Source: JBAYST01 sp041676005
GTDB taxonomy: Bacteria; Bacillota_I; Bacilli_A; RFN20; CAG-826
Direction of reading: 5' to 3'
Length of the DNA: 26,122 nt
NCBI GenBank assembly: GCA_041676005.1
Contig: JBAYST010000009.1
Span: forward strand, 1 to 26,122
Below the pieces are notes generated by a model. That model did not search any database. It was not told the origin of the DNA and was given only the letters and a program-made list of their open reading frames with translations. Both the position numbers and the translations under genes were made by a program. Position 1 is the stretch's first letter. Each line of letters starts with the position of its first letter. Positions 23,163 through 26,122 of the stretch are shown here, one piece after another.

Positions 23163-24214
23163 AATTTATCGATTTCGGCTTTCAAAGTTTCAAAAGCTTC
23201 GGCTTCTGGAACTTTTTTTATGATTTTCCCTTTTTTAAAAATCAAATACTCGTGTTTACCACCAGCGATTCCGATATCCGCGTTTTTCGCTTCACCTGGC
23301 CCATTTACAGCACATCCCATCACCGCGACATGAAGTGGCTTTTGAATTGTCTCTAAGTACTCAAGAACGCGACGAGCGAGCTCGGTGACATCGACTTCGG
23401 TTCTTCCACATGTCGGGCAAGAAACGAGAGTCGGATAATCATTATAAAGTCCAATATCGTGAAGGAGTCTTTTTGTTGCAATGATTTCTTCTTCTGGCTC
23501 ACCAGAAATTGAAATTCGAATCGTATCTCCGATTCCTTCTAACAAAAGCGGGGCAAGTCCAGCCGCACTGCGAATCAAAGAGGTTTCTTTTGGGCCCGCT
23601 TCAGTAATTCCTAAATGAAGTGGATAAGAAGGGAATTGCGCACTTGCTAAACGATAAGCCGCAATCGTTTCTAAAACATTGGAACCTTTTAAAGAAAGGA
23701 CGATATCATAAAAACCGAGATTTTCTAAAATCGCGACGTGTTTAGCAGCACTGGCGACCATTTCTTTAGCACTATATAAAGCAGAATAATCGTGAATCGT
23801 TTTATCTAAAGAACCAGAATTAACACCGATTCGAATCGGAATATGTTTTTCTTTTGCTCTATCGACAACCATCTTGATTTTTTCGTTTGATCCGATATTA
23901 CCTGGATTGATCCGAACTTTATCGATTCCATTTTCCATCGCCAGTAAAGCTAGACGGAAATCAAAATGAATATCTGCGACTAAAGGAATATTCGTTCTTT
24001 TTTTTATTTCTTTAATCGCAAGAGCGTCTTTCTCATCGCTAATTGATAGACGCATGATTTCAGCACCTAAAAGTGCGCAACGATTTATTTGCGCGCACAC
24101 TTCATCGACTTTTTCAGTCTTGATGTTGCACATCGATTGAATCACAACTTTGTTTTGGTGACCTAAAGCGACTGAGCCGACACTTATTCTTTTTGTTAAT
24201 TCGCGTTTGTTCAT
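23159..24214 (-). CDS. ispG: 4-hydroxy-3-methylbut-2-en-1-yl diphosphate synthase IspG
   Basis: 351 aa, a two-domain enzyme with a TIM-barrel (QSM near 26-28, LVADIHFDFRLAL, RINPGNIG, ITEAG) and a C-terminal Fe-S domain with C266, C269 (SCPTCGR), C301 and E308 in VMGCAVNGPGE. It makes HMBPP in the penultimate MEP step, so ispH can follow in the same pathway. The start ATG is supported because the family N-terminus begins a few residues before the VGSVALG element. The upstream stretch shows TATAAT 8 bases before the ATG and no ribosome binding site. Confidence 0.97.
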   Translation of the reverse strand: MNKRELTKRISVGSVALGHQNKVVIQSMCNIKTEKVDEVCAQINRCALLGAEIMRLSISDEKDALAIKEIKKRTNIPLVADIHFDFRLALLAMENGIDKVRINPGNIGSNEKIKMVVDRAKEKHIPIRIGVNSGSLDKTIHDYSALYSAKEMVASAAKHVAILENLGFYDIVLSLKGSNVLETIAAYRLASAQFPSYPLHLGITEAGPKETSLIRSAAGLAPLLLEGIGDTIRISISGEPEEEIIATKRLLHDIGLYNDYPTLVSCPTCGRTEVDVTELARRVLEYLETIQKPLHVAVMGCAVNGPGEAKNADIGIAGGKHEYLIFKKGKIIKKVPEAEAFETLKAEIDKF

Positions 24215-24222
24215 CGCTTAAC

Positions 24223-24228
24223 ATTATA
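24223..24228 (-). promoter_or_regulatory. -10 box of ispG
   Basis: TATAAT on the minus strand ends 8 bases before the ispG ATG, so transcription would start about 1-2 bases from the start codon. No good -35 is visible. Confidence 0.5.
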
Positions 24229-24244
24229 AACATTCAAACATTTT

Positions 24245-24273
24245 TTTACTATGAATTACGATTTATCTATGAT
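24245..24273 (+). promoter_or_regulatory. Promoter of rpmG
   Basis: TTTACT (24245-24250), a 17-base spacer and TATGAT (24268-24273). The start would be near 24280, leaving a 27-base leader with AAGGAGA (24294-24300) before the ATG. Confidence 0.65.
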
Positions 24274-24306
24274 AGTATTACACTTGCAATTTCAAGGAGA
24301 ACTAAA

Positions 24307-24474
24307 ATGGCAAGTAAAAATAAAACCCGTAGATCCGTTACTCTCAAATGCACTGTCTGTGGTGAAGAAAATTATATTACTTCGGTGAATAAGAAAAATA
24401 ATCCTGACCGTCTTGAGAAAAACAAACTTTGCACACGTTGTAACAAAATGACCATTCACAAGGAAAAGAAATAG
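24307..24474 (+). CDS. rpmG: Large ribosomal subunit protein bL33
   Basis: 55 aa. Four cysteines in two CxxC pairs (C15, C18, C42, C45) form the zinc ribbon of the C+ version of bL33. RSVTLKCTVCGEENY and the KNPDRLEKNKLCTRC-like core match the family. The start is fixed by AAGGAGA 6 bases upstream; the longer frame upstream overlaps the promoter and ispG. The stop codon lies within the stem of the following terminator. Confidence 0.96.
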   Translation: MASKNKTRRSVTLKCTVCGEENYITSVNKKNNPDRLEKNKLCTRCNKMTIHKEKK

Positions 24475-24490
24475 GAGAAATCCTATTTTT
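24469..24490 (+). terminator. Intrinsic terminator of rpmG
   Basis: AAATAGGA (24469-24476), loop GAAA, TCCTATTT (24481-24488) and a TTTTTC tract. The 5' arm contains the TAG stop codon of rpmG. It may stop part of the transcription before the next gene, which has its own ribosome binding site just after. Confidence 0.8.
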
Positions 24491-24507
24491 CTTTAAAGGA
24501 GAGAAAA

Positions 24508-25140
24508 GTGGTCAAAGTCATCACCTTCAATTACGGCGGCGAAGAACTATTGTCAAACACCTATCTTTTAATCGATAGCGATAAAAAGACAGTTGTCGTC
24601 GATCCAAGTAAAAATTACCTCGGAATCAGCGAATACATCGAAAAAAACGAATTGAAGCTCACTGGAGTATTTTTAACACATGGTCATTTCGATCATTTCC
24701 AAGGAGTTGATATTTTGACATCGAAATATAAAGTTCCGCTTTTTTGTCATTTTGAAGAAATTGAAAAATTGACTTCGCCAAAATTGAATTGTTCTACTTT
24801 ACTGAATAGATCGGAGACCGTTTGCTCAATTCCAAAAGCACTAAGAGATGGGGAAATAATCAAAAACCTTTTAGATGAAAATATTAAAGTGATTCACACG
24901 CCGTTTCACACAAGTGGTTCGGTTTGCTATTACTTAAAACGTTCTAAAATTCTCATTTCTGGTGATACTTTATTCCGCTTTACGATCGGACGAAGTGATC
25001 TTCCGACCAGTTCACCTGAAACGACCTTTAGTTCACTAAAAAAATTAAAAGATCTCCCGGATGACGTCGTTGTTTACCCTGGACATGGACAAAAAACTCT
25101 AATCGGGTTTGAAAAAGCACATAATTCCGCAATGAAATAA
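24508..25140 (+). CDS. Metallo-beta-lactamase-fold hydrolase, glyoxalase II-like
   Basis: 210 aa from a GTG start behind AAAGGAGAG (24496-24504). Metal-binding residues: THGHFDH (57-63), TPFHTSGSVCYY with a His, SGDTLF with an Asp, and YPGHG near the C-terminus. The set fits the small single-domain hydroxyacylglutathione hydrolase-like group (YqgX/YcbL type) rather than a true beta-lactamase. Substrate unknown; a thioester such as S-lactoyl-thiol is possible by family analogy. Next to the NAD synthetase gene but separated by its own promoter. Confidence 0.92.
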   Translation: MVKVITFNYGGEELLSNTYLLIDSDKKTVVVDPSKNYLGISEYIEKNELKLTGVFLTHGHFDHFQGVDILTSKYKVPLFCHFEEIEKLTSPKLNCSTLLNRSETVCSIPKALRDGEIIKNLLDENIKVIHTPFHTSGSVCYYLKRSKILISGDTLFRFTIGRSDLPTSSPETTFSSLKKLKDLPDDVVVYPGHGQKTLIGFEKAHNSAMK

Positions 25141-25162
25141 CTAGTTATCTTTTTACTCTGTC

Positions 25163-25190
25163 TTGATAATGTACATAATTATGCTATTAT
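25163..25190 (+). promoter_or_regulatory. Promoter of the Phd/YefM-NadE gene, with TGTACA and AT palindromes in the spacer
   Basis: TTGATA (25163-25168), a 16-base spacer and TATTAT (25185-25190) with TG at 25182-25183 (extended -10). In the spacer ATGTACAT (25169-25176) and CATAATTATG (25174-25183) are perfect palindromes. Expected start near 25197; AGGG at 25196-25199 lies 9 bases before the ATG. Confidence 0.75.
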
Positions 25191-25208
25191 TTAGTAGGGT
25201 AAAAGAAA

Positions 25209-26122
25209 ATGATTAAAATTAAACCGATTACCGAATTACGAGATACGAATAAAATTTCTGAAGAGGCACATCGATCTGATGGACCGATTTTCATTACTAA
25301 AAATGGATATAATGATTTGGTCATCATGAGTGATGAGTTCTATCACCAACAATTTAAACAATACACAAAAGAAGCGATAAAGAAATATAAGGCTGAAAAT
25401 ATTTCCTTACCGCAATCAGAATGTTTTGGCTTTGTAAAAGTCGCTTGCGTCACTCCGGAAGTCCATCTATGCGACCCTAAAGAAAATGAAAAAGAAATTG
25501 AAAAGCTCTTGCTTTCACCCGAGCTGAAGAATGCGAAGGTAATTGTTTTTCCTGAACTTTCTATAAGTGGATATTCCTGTCGAGATTTGTTTCTTCAAAA
25601 TGGTTTACAAGAAGAAATCGATAAAAACATCACAAAATTAGTTACTTTTACAAAAAATATCGACTCTTTGATTTTTGTCGGTGCTCCTTTGCTTCATAAG
25701 AATTCTTTATATAATTGTGCAATTGCAATTTTTAAAGGACGAATTCTCGGCGTTGTCCCAAAAACTCATATTCCAAATTACAACGAGTTTTACGAAGCTC
25801 GGCAATTTAAAAGAGCACCAAATGAAAACGAAGAAATTTCCATTAATGGAAAATATTACCCATTTGGAGCAAAACTTCTCTTTAGAAATGCGGCATATCA
25901 AAAAATGATCGTCGGAGTCGAAATATGTGAAGATCTGTGGGTTGCTAATCCACCGTCGACCGACGCAGCGCTCTCTGGAGCCACGATAATTGTCAATCTT
26001 TCTGCTTCTAATGAATTAGTCGGAAAAAGTGAATATCGAAGAAAACTCGTCGAAATGACTTCGGCTCGTTTGATCAGCGCTTATTTATATGCCTGCTCAG
26101 GAAATGGCGAGTCAACTACCGA
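25209..26122 (+). CDS. nadE: Glutamine-dependent NAD+ synthetase with N-terminal Phd/YefM antitoxin-like domain (3' end outside window)
   Basis: The gene is open to the right edge; 304 codons are seen without a stop. Residues about 1-58 match the Phd/YefM antitoxin fold: IKPITELRDTNKISEEAH then GPIFITKNGYNDLVIMS and a helix. Residues from about 70 are the glutaminase (nitrilase-type) domain of NadE: FGFVKVACVTPEV, VFPELSISGYSCRDLF with E116, VVPKTHIPNYNEFYE with K185, and GVEICEDLWV with C240, the Glu-Lys-Cys triad. The synthetase domain, which adenylates and amidates nicotinic acid adenine dinucleotide, lies outside the window. The two domains are joined by a short helical linker (about 45-68). 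An internal ATG at residue 40 has no ribosome binding site and would cut the antitoxin fold, so the fusion is the likely product. The antitoxin part may bind its own promoter, which is inference. Confidence 0.9.
   Translation, partial: MIKIKPITELRDTNKISEEAHRSDGPIFITKNGYNDLVIMSDEFYHQQFKQYTKEAIKKYKAENISLPQSECFGFVKVACVTPEVHLCDPKENEKEIEKLLLSPELKNAKVIVFPELSISGYSCRDLFLQNGLQEEIDKNITKLVTFTKNIDSLIFVGAPLLHKNSLYNCAIAIFKGRILGVVPKTHIPNYNEFYEARQFKRAPNENEEISINGKYYPFGAKLLFRNAAYQKMIVGVEICEDLWVANPPSTDAALSGATIIVNLSASNELVGKSEYRRKLVEMTSARLISAYLYACSGNGESTT

Noticed and set aside
25137..25153. ATAACTAGTTAT palindrome followed by CTTTTT as a terminator
   Set aside because: The perfect palindrome leaves only a 4 bp AT stem once a loop is allowed, too weak to call.
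25326..25328. Internal ATG as the true start of the NAD synthetase
   Set aside because: No ribosome binding site, and it would split the antitoxin-like fold; the promoter and AGGG fit the ATG at 25209.
1..26122. tRNA genes, CRISPR arrays, insertion sequences, prophage
   Set aside because: The spacers are all under 150 bases and none shows cloverleaf, direct-repeat array, transposase or integrase signals.

Overview
The window is a chromosomal housekeeping segment of a low-GC, Gram-positive-type bacterium. Gene order follows the classical Bacillus arrangement: lepA-hemW-hrcA-grpE-dnaK-dnaJ, then ybeY/cdd-era-recO-glyQS-dnaG-rpoD-trmK-Nif3 family-ispH-cshB type helicase-nfo-ispG. The genome looks reduced. 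The usual genes between dnaJ and ybeY are absent, dgkA is missing, ybeY and cdd are fused, spacers are very short, and glycyl-tRNA synthetase is the single-chain type. TGA is used as a stop (hemW, ybeY-cdd, dnaG, ispH) and Trp is TGG, so the Mycoplasma code does not apply. An uncultured Bacilli/Tenericutes-like lineage (for example RF39 or Erysipelotrichia-like) is my inference; the sequence does not fix the taxon. No tRNA, rRNA, CRISPR or insertion sequence is visible, and no gene-free gap exceeds 150 bases.

Layout: 1-706 is the 3' end of a DinG-family helicase. 722-5393 holds lepA, a Fic-fold protein with a destroyed catalytic motif, a small membrane protein and hemW. 5394-10257 is the heat-shock operon hrcA-grpE-dnaK-dnaJ behind a sigma-A promoter flanked by two CIRCE operators. 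10307-11509 is a C39 peptidase/ABC-exporter membrane protein that lacks its ATPase. 11548-14011 is ybeY-cdd, era and recO. 14092-19980 is glyQS, dnaG, rpoD, trmK and a Nif3-family gene in tight, often overlapping array. The only minus-strand genes are ispH and ispG, the last two enzymes of the MEP isoprenoid pathway; each overlaps its plus-strand neighbour tail to tail. Between and after them lie a DEAD-box RNA helicase, nfo, rpmG and a metallo-beta-lactamase-fold hydrolase.

The most unusual item is at the right edge. The last gene is one open frame that joins an N-terminal Phd/YefM antitoxin-type DNA-binding domain to the glutaminase domain of glutamine-dependent NAD+ synthetase. Its promoter carries a TGTACA palindrome, the core known from YefM-YoeB operators, between -35 and -10. 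This suggests an NAD synthetase that represses its own gene, which is a testable hypothesis.

Other points to check: an internal ribosome binding site inside the ybeY-cdd fusion, several promoters so close to start codons that the mRNAs would be leaderless or nearly so, and a ribosome binding site buried in the terminator hairpin after dnaJ.
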